Shown here: piece after piece, positions 39,815-49,998 of the stretch
Layout of the letters: each line of letters starts with the position of its first letter
Numbering within the stretch: the stretch's first letter is position 1
Source of the DNA: Rickettsia typhi
Lineage (GTDB): Bacteria > Pseudomonadota > Alphaproteobacteria > Rickettsiales > Rickettsiaceae
Assembly: GCA_945875975.1 (NCBI GenBank)
Contig: CAMCMD010000003.1
Span: 1 to 64,000 of the forward strand
Direction of reading: 5' to 3'
Length of the DNA: 64,000 nucleotides
Notes under the pieces: generated by a model
Seen by the model: the letters and a program-made list of their open reading frames with translations, nothing else
What the model was told of the DNA's origin: nothing
Databases searched by the model: none
Made by a program: the position numbers and the translations under genes

Positions 39815-39920
39815 CTACCTTAAATAAAATTAAAAATAATCAATATACCTACAAAGCGTTTAAATACAAGGAATAACTAGCCTTACATAGTCAAAGCTGA
39901 AACTCGCAACGAGTTCTAAG

Positions 39921-39956
39921 AAAAAAAGCTTCAGTGTAAACACTGAAGCTTTTTTT
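39921..39956. terminator. Rho-independent terminator, bidirectional
   Basis: Arms AAAAAAAGCTTCAGTG and CACTGAAGCTTTTTTT around a TAAA loop: a perfect stem with A-run and T-run on the two sides. On the reverse strand it terminates rpsU 28 bp after its stop. Confidence 0.92.
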
Positions 39957-39983
39957 AATTTAAAATTAACAACATTTTGAGAA

Positions 39984-40187
39984 TTAGCCTTCCATTCTCT
40001 TCCTGCGGTTGTTTTTTCTTATACGTCTGTCAGACTCTTGTTTTTCACGAACTCTTTTTGAAGAAGGTGTTTCATAAAAACGAGAGGTCTTCATTTGACG
40101 GAATACAAGCTCTCTTTGCATCTTGCGTTTAAGATCGCTGATTGCTTTTTCGCTGTTTCCACCATGAACACTAATATGTACTGCCAC
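39984..40187 (-). CDS. rpsU: 30S ribosomal protein S21
   Basis: 67 residues, typical S21 length, with VHGGNSEKAISDLKRKMQ and a basic C-terminus RRIRKNNRRKRMEG. The start is GTG (40187-40185): a perfect AGGAGG (40202-40197 on the reverse strand) sits nine bases upstream. A strong promoter and a terminator flank it, so it is a single-gene unit. Confidence 0.96.
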   Translation of the reverse strand: MAVHISVHGGNSEKAISDLKRKMQRELVFRQMKTSRFYETPSSKRVREKQESDRRIRKNNRRKRMEG

Positions 40188-40230
40188 TAGAAATTACCTC
40201 CTGGTCGGCATTTAGTTGTAATAAGAGTTC

Positions 40231-40259
40231 ATTATCTATATAGTTAACCAGGCTGTCAA
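40231..40259 (-). promoter_or_regulatory. Sigma70-type promoter of rpsU
   Basis: On the reverse strand a consensus TTGACA (40259-40254) is followed after 17 bp by GATAAT (40236-40231). It lies about 44 bp upstream of the rpsU GTG. Confidence 0.7.
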
Positions 40260-40275
40260 GTGAAAAGGTTGAAAA

Positions 40276-40905
40276 ATGAGTGACGTTGAGAAAAAGCAAC
40301 AGGCAATAAGAATTAATTTTTTTAAAGAGTTCCAAAAGTTGCTAGAAACCCTATCTTGGTCGGAGGGTTTAATTAGTATAGCTGAGTCTAATATAGGTCT
40401 TCATACGGGATATAATCATATAATTTTTCCGTCGGGCATACAAGAAATAACATCTGCTTTTGAAAAGTGGCTTGATAAACAAATGTTAGAACAATTGTCT
40501 GTTTTAGATAAGCCAAAGAAGATACGTGATCAAATTGCTCTAGCTCTTGAAATTAGGATTTTGGGTGTGATGTCAAAAAAAGTAGCTTTAAGGTGCTGTG
40601 GTTATTACCTGATACCTACAAACATTGTCGCTGGTACAGAAGCAGCGTGTCATAGTTGTGATATAATTTGGAAATATGCTGGGGATAAGTCTAGCGACCA
40701 TAATTATTATACAAAAAGAGGCCTATTGCTTGGTGTGTATGGAGCAGCTCGAGCATTTTATTTGGGCGATAATTCTGCGGATCATAAAGATACTAAAGAT
40801 TTTATCAAAAATGCACTTGATAATATTATCAATATTGCTAGTTTTAAACACAATATCAAGATGCCAAAAATGAAAGATATTCCTATTATTAGGCTTTTTT
40901 CTTAA
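40276..40905 (+). CDS. COQ9 family protein (ubiquinone biosynthesis)
   Basis: 209 residues. It has the alphaproteobacterial/mitochondrial COQ9 layout: a TetR-like helical start (WSEGLISIAESNIG), then IRDQIALALEIRIL and a C-terminal region with HSCDIIWKYAGDKSSDHNYYTKR, a conserved COQ9 segment. COQ9 binds lipids and assists the COQ7 hydroxylation step of ubiquinone synthesis in mitochondria; the bacterial role is inferred to be the same. It diverges from rpsU and is followed 26 bp later by ileS. Confidence 0.88.
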   Translation: MSDVEKKQQAIRINFFKEFQKLLETLSWSEGLISIAESNIGLHTGYNHIIFPSGIQEITSAFEKWLDKQMLEQLSVLDKPKKIRDQIALALEIRILGVMSKKVALRCCGYYLIPTNIVAGTEAACHSCDIIWKYAGDKSSDHNYYTKRGLLLGVYGAARAFYLGDNSADHKDTKDFIKNALDNIINIASFKHNIKMPKMKDIPIIRLFS

Positions 40906-40931
40906 AAGATAAAATTATAAATATCAAATAT

Positions 40932-43900
40932 ATGACTAATAAAAAGCATTATTATCCGGAAGTAATATCAAACGTAGACTTTCCACAAATAGAAAATCAA
41001 ATCCTCAAATATTGGCAAGAAAATAACATTTTTCAGCAATCTATTGATAACAGGAATGCAACTTCTGCAGACAATAGAGTTCTTTCCAAACTTGCTAATG
41101 AAGAGCAAGTGCTAGGAGTCTACGGAAGCTATGACCGCAGTGTACACAAGGTACGTGAGGATTTGAGCACCGGAATGACAACGCAATTGCCTTCAGTAGT
41201 AGAGTTTCGAAAGAACTCTAATGAGTTTGTTTTTTACGATGGCCCGCCATTCGCTAATGGGTTGCCTCACTATGGTCATTTGCTCACAGGCTTTGTTAAG
41301 GATACTTATGCAAGGTATCAAACAACTAAGGGCAAAAAGGTAGAGCGTAGGTTTGGTTGGGATTGCCATGGACTACCAGCAGAAATGGGAGCTGAGAAGG
41401 AGCTTGGATTTTCAGGACGTATAGCAATAAATGAATATGGCATTGATAAATTCAATGATTTTTGTCGTAGTTCAGTAATGAAATATTCCCATAATTGGGA
41501 AAAATACGTGAACCGTCAAGCTAGGTGGGTAGACTTTAAGAATTCCTACAAAACCATGGATACAAACTACATGGAGTCCGTTCTTTGGGCATTTAAGGAA
41601 TTATATAGAAAGGGTTTAATATATGAGTCAATGAGAGTTATGCCATATTCTTGGGCGTGTGAGACTCCATTGTCAAATTTCGAAACCAGGTTAGATAACT
41701 CGTATAGAGAACGTGCTGATAAAGCAGTTACAGTTGGTTTCAAGTTAAATGAAATACCAAAAGGCGCTCCAAGCGGTTGCAATGAATATCGTATTTTGGC
41801 CTGGACGACAACGCCCTGGACTCTGCTTTCCAATTTAGCTTTGGCTGTCAGTGCAGAGATGAACTATGCGTGCGTAGTAAAAGAAAACATATGCTACATT
41901 ATTGGTGAGTTTGCTGTTAAAAACTATGCTAAGGAATTGGGGATAAATGAAAATACCCAATTCTTTACACTTAAAGGCAATGATTTGAACGGGTTAAGCT
42001 ATCAGCCGTTATTTGAGTATTTTAAAACTCATCCTAATAGCTTTAAAATTTTTGCTGCGGATTTTGTTGTTGAAGGTGATGGTACAGGCATAGTACATAT
42101 GGCGCCCGGGTTCGGCGAAGATGATCAGGTTGTTTGTGAGAAAGAAGGAATTGAACTTGTATGTCCTGTCGACAATGCCGGAAAATTTACTAGCGAAGTA
42201 AGTGATTTTATGGGAATGCAGGTTTTTGAAGCAAATGACCCTATTATTATTAGGCTAAAAGAACAAGGAAGCTGGATAAAGACTGAGCAATATATTCATA
42301 ATTATCCGCATTGCTGGAGAACAGATACACCGCTAATCTATAAAGCAGTACCTTCCTGGTATGTTAAAGTAACAGAATTTAAAGACCGTATGGTTGAACT
42401 TAACCAAAAAATCAACTGGATACCGGGTAATATAAAAGATGGCTTGTTTGGCAAATGGCTTGAAAATGCACGTGATTGGTCCATAAGTCGTAATCGTTTC
42501 TGGGGAACTCCAATTCCAGTGTGGCGATCAGATGATCCGAAATATCCAAGAATTGATGTATATGGTTCGATTGCAGAATTAGAAAATGATTTTGGTGTAA
42601 AACTAGATGATCTACATAAACCGTTTATTGATGAATTGACTCGCCCTAACCCAGATGATCCCACTGGGAAATCAGTGATGCAGAGAGTAGGGGATGTTTT
42701 TGATTGTTGGTTTGAAAGTGGATCAATGCCATATGGACAAGCGCATTACCCCTTTGAAAACAAAGAGTGGTTTGAGAACCATTTTCCTGCGGATTTTATA
42801 GTTGAATATTCAGCGCAAACAAGGGGATGGTTCTATACTTTAATGGTGTTATCAACGGCTTTATTTGATCGACCTCCGTTTCTGAACTGCATTTGTCATG
42901 GTGTTATTTTGGATGCTACAGGACAAAAGTTGTCGAAGCGACTAAATAATTATGCAGACCCTTTAGAGTTATTTGAAAAGTACGGGGCTGATGCGCTAAG
43001 AGTTACCATGCTTTCCTCAACAGTTGTGAAGGGGCAGGAGTTGCTAATTGATAAAGATGGAAGAATGGTTTTCGATAGCCTTAGACTATTTATAAAACCC
43101 ATATGGAATGCATATCATTTTTTCTGCTTGTATGCAAATATTGACAAAATACAGGCGCAAATGAGCTTTAAGTCAGAAAATGTGCTTGATAGATATATTA
43201 TTTCAAAATTAAAAATTGCAGTTACTGCAATTGAGAAGAATATGGATGCTTATGATAGCTCTTCTTCTTACGAAATAATCTCGTCATTTTTTGAAGTGCT
43301 AAATAATTGGTATATCAGAAGGAGTAGAGCTCGCTTTTGGAAATCTGATCAAGATGAAGATAAATTAGAGTCTTACAATACATTATATAGCTGTATAGTC
43401 ACGATGACGAAAGCTATGTCATCTCTCCTTCCGCTTATTTCAGAACATATTTATCTAGGACTAAACCCCGGCGAAAAAAGTGTTCACCTAACTGATTTTC
43501 CTAAATTAGATGAAGTAGAAATAGACCAAGAATTGGTGGTGTTAATGGATCAAGTTCTTGATATCTGCAGCACGGCCTTATTTATTCGAAGTGCTGAAAA
43601 TATTAGAGTAAGACAGCCACTTGCAATGATAAAAATTATTACTGAGAATAGTAGTAAATTTCATGATTTTGCTGACTTAATTAAAGATGAAATTAACATA
43701 AAATTAATTTCGTTTAGCGATGACCTATCAGGCAATGCTGATCAAAAGCTATCGATCAATTTTCCAACTCTTGGCAAAAGATTACCTAATAAAATGAAAG
43801 AAATTATTGTGGCTGCTAAATCTGGAAGTTGGCAATTTAATGAGAATAAACTAAATATTTGTGGAGAAGAGTTGTTGCCAGAAGAATATACCATGAGTCT

Positions 43901-44255
43901 TGTACCGCGTGTAAATCAAGGAGCAAAGCCGTTATCTTCAAATCAAGGAATGATTTGGCTTGACCTTGAAGTTACTCCCTCTCTTGAGCGCGAAGGAATA
44001 GCCAGGGATATAATCAGACTTGTTCAGCAAGCAAGAAAAGATGCTGCATTTGATGTATCCGACCGGGTCGAACTTGAACTCAAATGTGATTATGATTTAT
44101 CTTCAGTAATCAAAGAGCATGAAAAACTTATTTGCGATCAAACTTTAAGTAAATTTAACTTAGGATTTAAGTCAGATTATAAAACTCAGGCTCCTCTATG
44201 TGAGCATATTATAGAGATAATGATAAAACGAGTTGTACCTGTCGTACCAAAGTGA
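40932..44255 (+). CDS. ileS: Isoleucyl-tRNA synthetase, long eukaryote/archaea-like type
   Basis: 1107 residues, longer than the ~930 of most bacterial IleRS. The HIGH-type motif is HYGH (113-116) and the KMSKS motif is KLSKR (from K666); both are catalytic. It has WDCHGLPAEMGAEKELG and the editing-domain WTTTPWTLLSNLAL. The type with WDCHGLP and a long C-terminal domain is the eukaryote/archaea-like IleRS also found in Rickettsia, which is generally insensitive to mupirocin. Attaches Ile to tRNA-Ile. Confidence 0.97.
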   Translation: MTNKKHYYPEVISNVDFPQIENQILKYWQENNIFQQSIDNRNATSADNRVLSKLANEEQVLGVYGSYDRSVHKVREDLSTGMTTQLPSVVEFRKNSNEFVFYDGPPFANGLPHYGHLLTGFVKDTYARYQTTKGKKVERRFGWDCHGLPAEMGAEKELGFSGRIAINEYGIDKFNDFCRSSVMKYSHNWEKYVNRQARWVDFKNSYKTMDTNYMESVLWAFKELYRKGLIYESMRVMPYSWACETPLSNFETRLDNSYRERADKAVTVGFKLNEIPKGAPSGCNEYRILAWTTTPWTLLSNLALAVSAEMNYACVVKENICYIIGEFAVKNYAKELGINENTQFFTLKGNDLNGLSYQPLFEYFKTHPNSFKIFAADFVVEGDGTGIVHMAPGFGEDDQVVCEKEGIELVCPVDNAGKFTSEVSDFMGMQVFEANDPIIIRLKEQGSWIKTEQYIHNYPHCWRTDTPLIYKAVPSWYVKVTEFKDRMVELNQKINWIPGNIKDGLFGKWLENARDWSISRNRFWGTPIPVWRSDDPKYPRIDVYGSIAELENDFGVKLDDLHKPFIDELTRPNPDDPTGKSVMQRVGDVFDCWFESGSMPYGQAHYPFENKEWFENHFPADFIVEYSAQTRGWFYTLMVLSTALFDRPPFLNCICHGVILDATGQKLSKRLNNYADPLELFEKYGADALRVTMLSSTVVKGQELLIDKDGRMVFDSLRLFIKPIWNAYHFFCLYANIDKIQAQMSFKSENVLDRYIISKLKIAVTAIEKNMDAYDSSSSYEIISSFFEVLNNWYIRRSRARFWKSDQDEDKLESYNTLYSCIVTMTKAMSSLLPLISEHIYLGLNPGEKSVHLTDFPKLDEVEIDQELVVLMDQVLDICSTALFIRSAENIRVRQPLAMIKIITENSSKFHDFADLIKDEINIKLISFSDDLSGNADQKLSINFPTLGKRLPNKMKEIIVAAKSGSWQFNENKLNICGEELLPEEYTMSLVPRVNQGAKPLSSNQGMIWLDLEVTPSLEREGIARDIIRLVQQARKDAAFDVSDRVELELKCDYDLSSVIKEHEKLICDQTLSKFNLGFKSDYKTQAPLCEHIIEIMIKRVVPVVPK

Positions 44256-44410
44256 TCTAAACGAGTTTTGTAAATCCTGGTTAGTGCGTGTTGGGGTGTA
44301 GTTTGGAGTGTAAGTATTATAGAGCAACAATAACAACTTAACTATTCTAAGAAGTAGAGCTTGACTTTTTCTCCTTATACCTTAGGATGATAAGTAAGCA
44401 GCAATGCTTT

Positions 44411-44556
44411 GGGGTGTCGAAATCCCCGTTAACATGGCGTTTCAGCCATAAAATGATAGGATCTCCGATCTTATGGTCGGGGAGACGATAATGATGTTCA
44501 AGGAAAAAGGCAACTTTTTCCTAAAGATTGTCGTAGCTGTTGTTAACGGTTTTCGA
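44411..44556 (+). ncRNA. Candidate structured RNA (unassigned)
   Basis: A multi-helix fold is readable: an outer stem pairs TCGAAA..CCGTTAAC (44417-44433) with GTTAACGGTTTTCGA (44542-44556), enclosing hairpins ATGGC/GCCAT (about 44434-44449), TCTCC/GGAGA (44462-44485) and a perfect 9-bp stem AGGAAAAAG/CTTTTTCCT (44501-44522). A terminator follows at 44610. Compensating pairs cannot be checked here. A 63-codon frame on + (44473-44664) looks like a by-product. It could alternatively be a palindromic element. Strand inferred from the terminator. Confidence 0.35.
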
Positions 44557-44609
44557 ACTCCCCGATCACTCTGGGAATTAAGCCGTTTTTGTTTCTCTAG
44601 AGTTAAAAT

Positions 44610-44640
44610 AAGAGGATCTATTTTGAATCCTCTTGTTTTT
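44610..44640 (+). terminator. Rho-independent terminator upstream of the ankyrin-like gene
   Basis: Perfect 8-bp stem AAGAGGAT (44610-44617) with ATCCTCTT (44627-44634), followed by GTTTTT. It would end ileS read-through or the candidate RNA. Confidence 0.7.
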
Positions 44641-44660
44641 AACAAAAAGAAAGATGAATT

Positions 44661-44918
44661 ATGATCAATGAAATAATACAAAACAAACTTTTTATTGCTT
44701 CAAAACTTATCAATGTGAAAGAGATGTGTGTGCTTATTGCCCAAGGAGCAAATCCATTTACATTAGACGAGGATGGTAAATCTGCAATTTCTTATGTTTC
44801 GGGTATTATTAGCACTCCTGAAAGAAAAGAGCTGGCACACCATATTGCTCAGTTTTTATATAACAATAAAATAGACGATGTAGAAAATATTAATCTTATG
44901 GCTTTGACCAGCCCATAA
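44661..44918 (+). CDS. Small ankyrin-like protein
   Basis: 85 residues with one clear ankyrin-type unit (VLIAQGANPFTLDEDGKSAISYV), where GAN-P and D-DG-SA match the repeat turn. The rest is helical and may be a second degenerate repeat. No signal peptide. Its 3' end overlaps the end of the reverse-strand transporter gene by 23 bp. A single repeat is too short for a stable ankyrin domain, so it may be a remnant of a longer protein; a host-interaction role is only a possibility. Confidence 0.55.
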   Translation: MINEIIQNKLFIASKLINVKEMCVLIAQGANPFTLDEDGKSAISYVSGIISTPERKELAHHIAQFLYNNKIDDVENINLMALTSP

Positions 44919-45594
44919 CTCCGTACCAAGAAGGCTTTTCGTACGAATCCATATCTTCAGCTTTTTTCAAATAGTTGGTAACTTTGACTGTTAGTGGTAG
45001 TGCAACCAGTTCATATAAAACTTTTAGCGCAGTAAGAGTAAAAATCATTGATAAAAGATAACTTGCCGGTAGCTTTAACCCGAAAGCGATACTTGCAAAA
45101 ATGGAGGTTTCTATAAAAGCTCCAACACAAGTGCTCAATATTGCTCGCAGAGCAAAATTACGTCCCTCAAGCATTATCTTTAAAGTTGAAATAACCGAGG
45201 CATTAAGCAACTCGCCAATAAAATAACTGGTAATAGAAGCAATAAATATTCTTGGCGCTAAAGAAAAAATTTGAGTGAAAGCTTCTTGATTTTTCCAGTG
45301 ATCAGAAGGTGGTAAAAATACAACGGCGTATAATACTAAGGCTAGGAAAAGATTGCTATATAAGGCAATCCAAATTACTCTTCTACTGGCAGTAAAGCCA
45401 TATACTTCAGTCAATATGTCATTCAACACATACAACATGGGGAAAACAAAAATACCGCCAGGTAGGGTAAGTGAGCCAATTTGCCAAAGCTTAGTTGCCC
45501 CTAAATTGGCTGTAATGAGGCACACAATAAAAGCAATTGTGATAGTATCGTAATGTTTAAATTTTTTATTTTTTTGTACTTCTGTCTCTGTCAT
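44896..45594 (-). CDS. yhhQ: Queuosine precursor transporter, YhhQ/VUT family
   Basis: 232 residues with about six membrane helices. Family motifs include ITANLGATKLWQIG, LPGGIFVFPMLYVLNDILTE, a central SYFIGELLNA and ETSIFASIAFG. YhhQ imports queuosine precursors (preQ0/preQ1) across the inner membrane for tRNA modification. In an intracellular bacterium this implies salvage. Its stop region overlaps the convergent ankyrin-like gene. Confidence 0.9.
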   Translation of the reverse strand: MTETEVQKNKKFKHYDTITIAFIVCLITANLGATKLWQIGSLTLPGGIFVFPMLYVLNDILTEVYGFTASRRVIWIALYSNLFLALVLYAVVFLPPSDHWKNQEAFTQIFSLAPRIFIASITSYFIGELLNASVISTLKIMLEGRNFALRAILSTCVGAFIETSIFASIAFGLKLPASYLLSMIFTLTALKVLYELVALPLTVKVTNYLKKAEDMDSYEKPSWYGVMGWSKP

Positions 45595-45620
45595 AGAATC
45601 TACCTATATTTTTTGTTACA

Positions 45621-46448
45621 CTAATTATAACATTTGATTGGTTTGGTATATATATATTCCCAAATTTCTTTCCACCCAACTCTATGCGAAACGTTTGCAA
45701 ATATCTGCTGCTTAACGCAAGGAGATAAAGCTTTTTGAACGAATTTATCTGCAATAAATGGCGGTATAATAGTATCTTTTCCTCCAGAAATATGGAGTTG
45801 AGGTATATGACGTACTTGAGTTACATAGTCAATTGGATTTAATGATCCGTTCATAGGTGTTACGTGATGATGAGTTGTAAACGCCTGATGATCAAGATTA
45901 CCGGCCACCGTTATGATATCGCTAACCATGTGATTTCTTGCAGCTACAAGTATGGCAATACCACCACCACCAGAGTACCCGATCAAACTGAATTTTTGCT
46001 TATTATTTATACTATTAATTACATCATTTATTGCAAGAACAGAATCTTCTGACATCCTCTTATTTGTCCAATATTGATTGGAACATTTTGGATTCAGATG
46101 CATGGGCGTATACTGACATGGACGCGCTATATAAACAACATTGGGCCTTTTATCCATTGCGGCAAGGCTTATAAACATCTGTTTTTTTGGAGTTGGATTA
46201 TTCGAGACTTTAAATTTTCCGTTAAAAGCAGCTCCGTCTCCCTCAATGTAGAACGTAAATGGTGCATTTTTATCATCAATTCTTTGATAAGTAGTTATCA
46301 AAAAGTCGCCGCCTTTTACTAATACTTTTTTTAAACCATAAATTTCATCAGCAGAGCCAGTTTTTTGATTAGATGTAACAGTTTCACAGCCTGATAAAAA
46401 AACAGCGGCTAAAATCAGGATGGCAATATTAGAAAGGTATTTCATCAT
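45621..46448 (-). CDS. Lipoprotein with alpha/beta-hydrolase fold
   Basis: 275 residues. Signal peptide with lipobox LSGC (Cys at about 21). A nucleophile elbow GYSGGGG, a likely acid in SGGKDTIIP and a catalytic His in NVSHRVGW form a plausible Ser-Asp-His triad, so it should be an active membrane-anchored hydrolase or esterase of unknown substrate. The start overlaps the end of ssb by 20 bp; a shared transcript is likely. Substrate and outer versus inner membrane location cannot be told. Confidence 0.78.
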   Translation of the reverse strand: MMKYLSNIAILILAAVFLSGCETVTSNQKTGSADEIYGLKKVLVKGGDFLITTYQRIDDKNAPFTFYIEGDGAAFNGKFKVSNNPTPKKQMFISLAAMDKRPNVVYIARPCQYTPMHLNPKCSNQYWTNKRMSEDSVLAINDVINSINNKQKFSLIGYSGGGGIAILVAARNHMVSDIITVAGNLDHQAFTTHHHVTPMNGSLNPIDYVTQVRHIPQLHISGGKDTIIPPFIADKFVQKALSPCVKQQIFANVSHRVGWKEIWEYIYTKPIKCYN

Positions 46449-46875
46449 CTAGATCACTATTGTCAAAATTTACATGGCTTTGTTTAGGGTTACCTTCAGC
46501 ATAAGATTCAGCTGAAGTTTCACCTTTTGTATCAAGTAATATCAAGCTAGAATTGTAATTTTGAAGTACTATTTCAGTAGTGTAACGCTCTTGATTTTCG
46601 TTATCTACCCACTTTCTAGTTTGGAGTTGACCTTCAATGTAAAGCTTGCTTCCTTTTTTTACATAGCTTTTTATAACGCGGACTAACCCTTCGTTAAAGA
46701 CTACAACTCTGTGCCACTCAGTTTTATCTTTTTTCTCACCGGTGACTTTATCTTTCCAACTCTCGCTGGTAGCCAGACTAAAATTAGCCAGCTCTCTGCC
46801 ATCATTTGTAGTTCTTATTTCTGGATCTTTACCCAAATTCCCAATTAGAGTTACTTTGTTTAGACTGCCTGCCAT
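46429..46875 (-). CDS. ssb: Single-stranded DNA-binding protein
   Basis: 148 residues. OB-fold start SLNKVTLIGNLGKDPEIR, then WHRVVVFNEGLVRVIKSYVKKGSKLYIEGQLQTRKW, a disordered linker, and the C-terminal partner-binding tip DLDDEIPF. Binds ssDNA in replication and repair. It diverges from uvrA, a common pairing in bacteria; I found no alphaproteobacterial LexA box in the gap. Confidence 0.97.
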   Translation of the reverse strand: MAGSLNKVTLIGNLGKDPEIRTTNDGRELANFSLATSESWKDKVTGEKKDKTEWHRVVVFNEGLVRVIKSYVKKGSKLYIEGQLQTRKWVDNENQERYTTEIVLQNYNSSLILLDTKGETSAESYAEGNPKQSHVNFDNSDLDDEIPF

Positions 46876-46964
46876 TGCAAAACCATCAAAAAATTATCAA
46901 ATATAAATATAAGCTATATCATACAATATTCTCTCATCCAAGAAGAATATAATGTAAATTGCTA

Positions 46965-46994
46965 TTGCAATAACTTGTTCCTAAGGCCTATAAT
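46965..46994 (+). promoter_or_regulatory. Sigma70-type promoter of uvrA
   Basis: TTGCAA at 46965-46970, 18 bp spacing, perfect TATAAT at 46989-46994, 32 bp before the uvrA ATG. Confidence 0.55.
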
Positions 46995-47026
46995 ACTAAA
47001 CAATCTGAGTTCGAGTCAAGAGGCTT

Positions 47027-49924
47027 ATGCAAGAATATATCAAAGTAAGGGGTGCAAAAGAGCACAATCTCAAGGATATTAATGTTGATATACCTAGAAA
47101 TAAATTTGTTGTTATTACCGGTCTTAGTGGATCAGGCAAATCATCGCTTGCTTTTGACACTATATATGCTGAGGGTCAAAGACGTTATGTTGAAAGCCTG
47201 TCATCGTATGCTAGGCAGTTTTTGCACCTACAAAACAAGCCAAATGTAGAATCCATATCTGGTCTTTCTCCATCCATTGCTATTGATCAAAAAACTACCT
47301 CTAAAAACCCTAGATCAACAGTGGGAACTATTACTGAAATTTATGATTACCTCAGATTATTGTATGCCAGAATTGGAGTTCCCTACTCCCCAGCTACGGG
47401 GTTGCCAATAAAAAGCCAGTCGGTTTCCGAGATGGTAGACATAGTCAATGGCTTACCAGATGGAACTAAATTATATATTCTTTCTCCAATGGTACGTGGT
47501 CAAAAAGGTGAATTTAGAAGAGAAATAGCTAATTTAGTAAAGCATGGGTATCAAAGGATATATCTTGATGGCGAACTTTGTAACCTTGATGAATTACCTA
47601 AAATTGATAAAAATAAAAAGCACACGATAGAAGTTGTCATCGATAGGTTAGTCATTTCTGACTCGCTTGGTAATAGGGTGGCAGAAAGTCTAGAAGCTTC
47701 TTTAGTGCTTGGTGAAGGTGTTACTTATATCGAAATTTCTTCGATGCCAGAAAAGCATGATAGCCAATATAAAAATGGGGAACGCATTATTCTTTCAGAA
47801 AAATATTCTTGCCCCGAATCCGGCTTTCAATTGGAAGAGATTGAGCCGAGAATTTTTTCGTTTAATAGCCCATTTGGAGCTTGTAGCGCATGCGAAGGAA
47901 TAGGTAAAGAATCTTTCTTTGATGAACAACTTATTGTGCCAAATTACGCTATTAGTATAAAAGAAGGAGCAATCGTTCCTTGGAGCAAATCATCTTCAAA
48001 GTTTTTTATAGACACTCTTGAATCTCTTGCAAAGCATTACCAGTTTAAACTTTCTACTCCATTTGTACAACTTTCTGAAAAAGTAAGAAAAATCTTATTT
48101 TATGGCTCAGGTGATGAAATTATAAGTTTTGAGTATAATGACGACAGGAAAAGCGAGGTTATTAATCAAATTTTTGCGGGTATTATACCAAGTCTAGAGG
48201 CAAAATATAAAAAGACGGACGCTGCTTGGATGCGAGAAGAACTACATCGATTTATGTCAAAGCATAATTGTTCTATATGTAATGGTTATAGGCTTAAACA
48301 AGAATCGTTGTGCGTAAAAATTGATAATCTTAATATTGGTCAGGTTGCTTCTAAAACAATTCATGAAGCGCAGCATTGGTTTGATAATATTGATTCAAAA
48401 TTAAATGCAAAGCAAAAGCAAATTGCTAGCAGGGTGGTCAAAGAGATTCAAGAGAGATTGAGATTTCTCAATAATGTGGGGCTTGATTATTTAAGCCTGT
48501 CTAGAGAATCAGGAACTCTCTCTGGAGGAGAGAGTCAGAGAATAAGACTTGCTTCACAGATTGGGTGTGGGTTGAGTGGCGTTTTGTATGTTCTTGATGA
48601 ACCATCTATTGGTTTGCATCAGCGTGATAACGCTCGTCTTATTGCCACTCTTAAGAACTTACGTGACCTTGGTAATACTGTTATCGTTGTTGAGCATGAT
48701 GATGAAACGATGCTTGAGTCTGAGCATATAATTGATGTGGGTCCTGGTGCTGGAATTCATGGTGGAAGAATTATTGCACAAGGTACTCCTGAGGAAATAA
48801 TGAAATCTCCTGACAGTATCACTGGGCAGTATCTGAGTGGTAGGAAATATATTTTAATCCCGGATAAAATAAGAGAGGGACACACTGGAAAGCAAATAGT
48901 TTTAACTGGTGCCGATGTAAACAACCTACAAAATTTGACCATGACTATTAAGCTTGGTACATTTACCGCAATAACTGGTGTTTCTGGTAGCGGTAAGTCT
49001 AGTCTTGTAATTCATACGTTCTATAAAGCAGCTCTTAAGTATCTTGAACCTACTTCTAAAATTTATCCAGGAGAGTATAAGTCTATTATTGGGCTTGAAT
49101 ATATAGATAAAGTAATTGACATTAATCAGTCACCTATTGGTAGAACTCCTAGGTCAAACCCAGCTACCTACACCGGAGCTTTTACGCCAATTCGTGATTG
49201 GTTTACAGATCTACCAGAATCAAAAATTAGGGGATATAAAGTTGGACGCTTTTCCTTTAATGTTAAAGGTGGTCGCTGTGAGTCCTGTCAAGGTGATGGT
49301 TTAGTTAAGATAGAAATGCATTTCTTGCCTGATGTTTATATAAATTGCGATGTTTGTAATAGTAAGCGTTATAATCGTGAAACTTTAGAAGTAAAATATA
49401 ACGGTAAAAATATTGCTGATGTGCTTGATATGACTGTTGAAGATGCTACTGAGTTCTTCAAAAAAGTGCCGGCAATATTTGAAAAACTTGCTACACTTAA
49501 AGAGGTAGGGCTTGGTTACATTAAAATTGGTCAATCTGCAACAACTTTGTCTGGGGGAGAGGCTCAGAGAGTGAAACTAGCTAAAGAACTTTCAAAGCGC
49601 TCAACTGGTAAGACTCTTTATATTCTAGATGAACCAACAACGGGATTACACGTTGACGATATTAAAAAACTACTTAAGGTTTTGCATATATTGGTTGATA
49701 AAGGTAACACAGTGGTTGTTATTGAGCATAATATGGAAGTAATTAAAACAGCAGATTATATTATCGATATTGGACCGGAAGGGGGTGATAAAGGCGGGTT
49801 GATAGTGGTTGAAGGCGCCCCTGAAGTAGTTGCTGCTTGTAAAGAAAGTCATACTGGAAGGTACTTAAAGCAGTGTATAAGCCGTACAAGTACATTTAAT
49901 CTGAACGAACGATCAACATCTTGA
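47027..49924 (+). CDS. uvrA: Excinuclease ABC subunit A
   Basis: 965 residues. Two ABC modules: first Walker [15 protein letters not shown], second GVSGSGKSS; signatures [12 protein letters not shown] and [12 protein letters not shown]; Walker [14 protein letters not shown] and [10 protein letters not shown]. The C-terminal zinc module has CESCQGDG and CDVCNSKR. The first zinc module reads CPESGF...CSACEG, lacking one Cys, as in many alphaproteobacterial UvrA proteins. It recognises DNA lesions with UvrB, whose gene lies at 57.4 kb. Confidence 0.98.
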   Translation: MQEYIKVRGAKEHNLKDINVDIPRNKFVVITGLSGSGKSSLAFDTIYAEGQRRYVESLSSYARQFLHLQNKPNVESISGLSPSIAIDQKTTSKNPRSTVGTITEIYDYLRLLYARIGVPYSPATGLPIKSQSVSEMVDIVNGLPDGTKLYILSPMVRGQKGEFRREIANLVKHGYQRIYLDGELCNLDELPKIDKNKKHTIEVVIDRLVISDSLGNRVAESLEASLVLGEGVTYIEISSMPEKHDSQYKNGERIILSEKYSCPESGFQLEEIEPRIFSFNSPFGACSACEGIGKESFFDEQLIVPNYAISIKEGAIVPWSKSSSKFFIDTLESLAKHYQFKLSTPFVQLSEKVRKILFYGSGDEIISFEYNDDRKSEVINQIFAGIIPSLEAKYKKTDAAWMREELHRFMSKHNCSICNGYRLKQESLCVKIDNLNIGQVASKTIHEAQHWFDNIDSKLNAKQKQIASRVVKEIQERLRFLNNVGLDYLSLSRESGTLSGGESQRIRLASQIGCGLSGVLYVLDEPSIGLHQRDNARLIATLKNLRDLGNTVIVVEHDDETMLESEHIIDVGPGAGIHGGRIIAQGTPEEIMKSPDSITGQYLSGRKYILIPDKIREGHTGKQIVLTGADVNNLQNLTMTIKLGTFTAITGVSGSGKSSLVIHTFYKAALKYLEPTSKIYPGEYKSIIGLEYIDKVIDINQSPIGRTPRSNPATYTGAFTPIRDWFTDLPESKIRGYKVGRFSFNVKGGRCESCQGDGLVKIEMHFLPDVYINCDVCNSKRYNRETLEVKYNGKNIADVLDMTVEDATEFFKKVPAIFEKLATLKEVGLGYIKIGQSATTLSGGEAQRVKLAKELSKRSTGKTLYILDEPTTGLHVDDIKKLLKVLHILVDKGNTVVVIEHNMEVIKTADYIIDIGPEGGDKGGLIVVEGAPEVVAACKESHTGRYLKQCISRTSTFNLNERSTS

Positions 49925-49998
49925 ACATAATTTATCTTGTTTTAGGAGCGCATTTGATTGTCATCTCATTTTTATATTATCGTCCTTTTGATGAAAAA

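Noticed and set aside
44442-44681. Frames of 60-80 codons on both strands in the ileS-ankyrin gap
   Set aside because: Coincide with the stem-loop region and terminator; not protein-like.
46876-47026. SOS (LexA) box between ssb and uvrA
   Set aside because: No GTTC-N7-GTTC or similar palindrome; only an ordinary promoter is visible.
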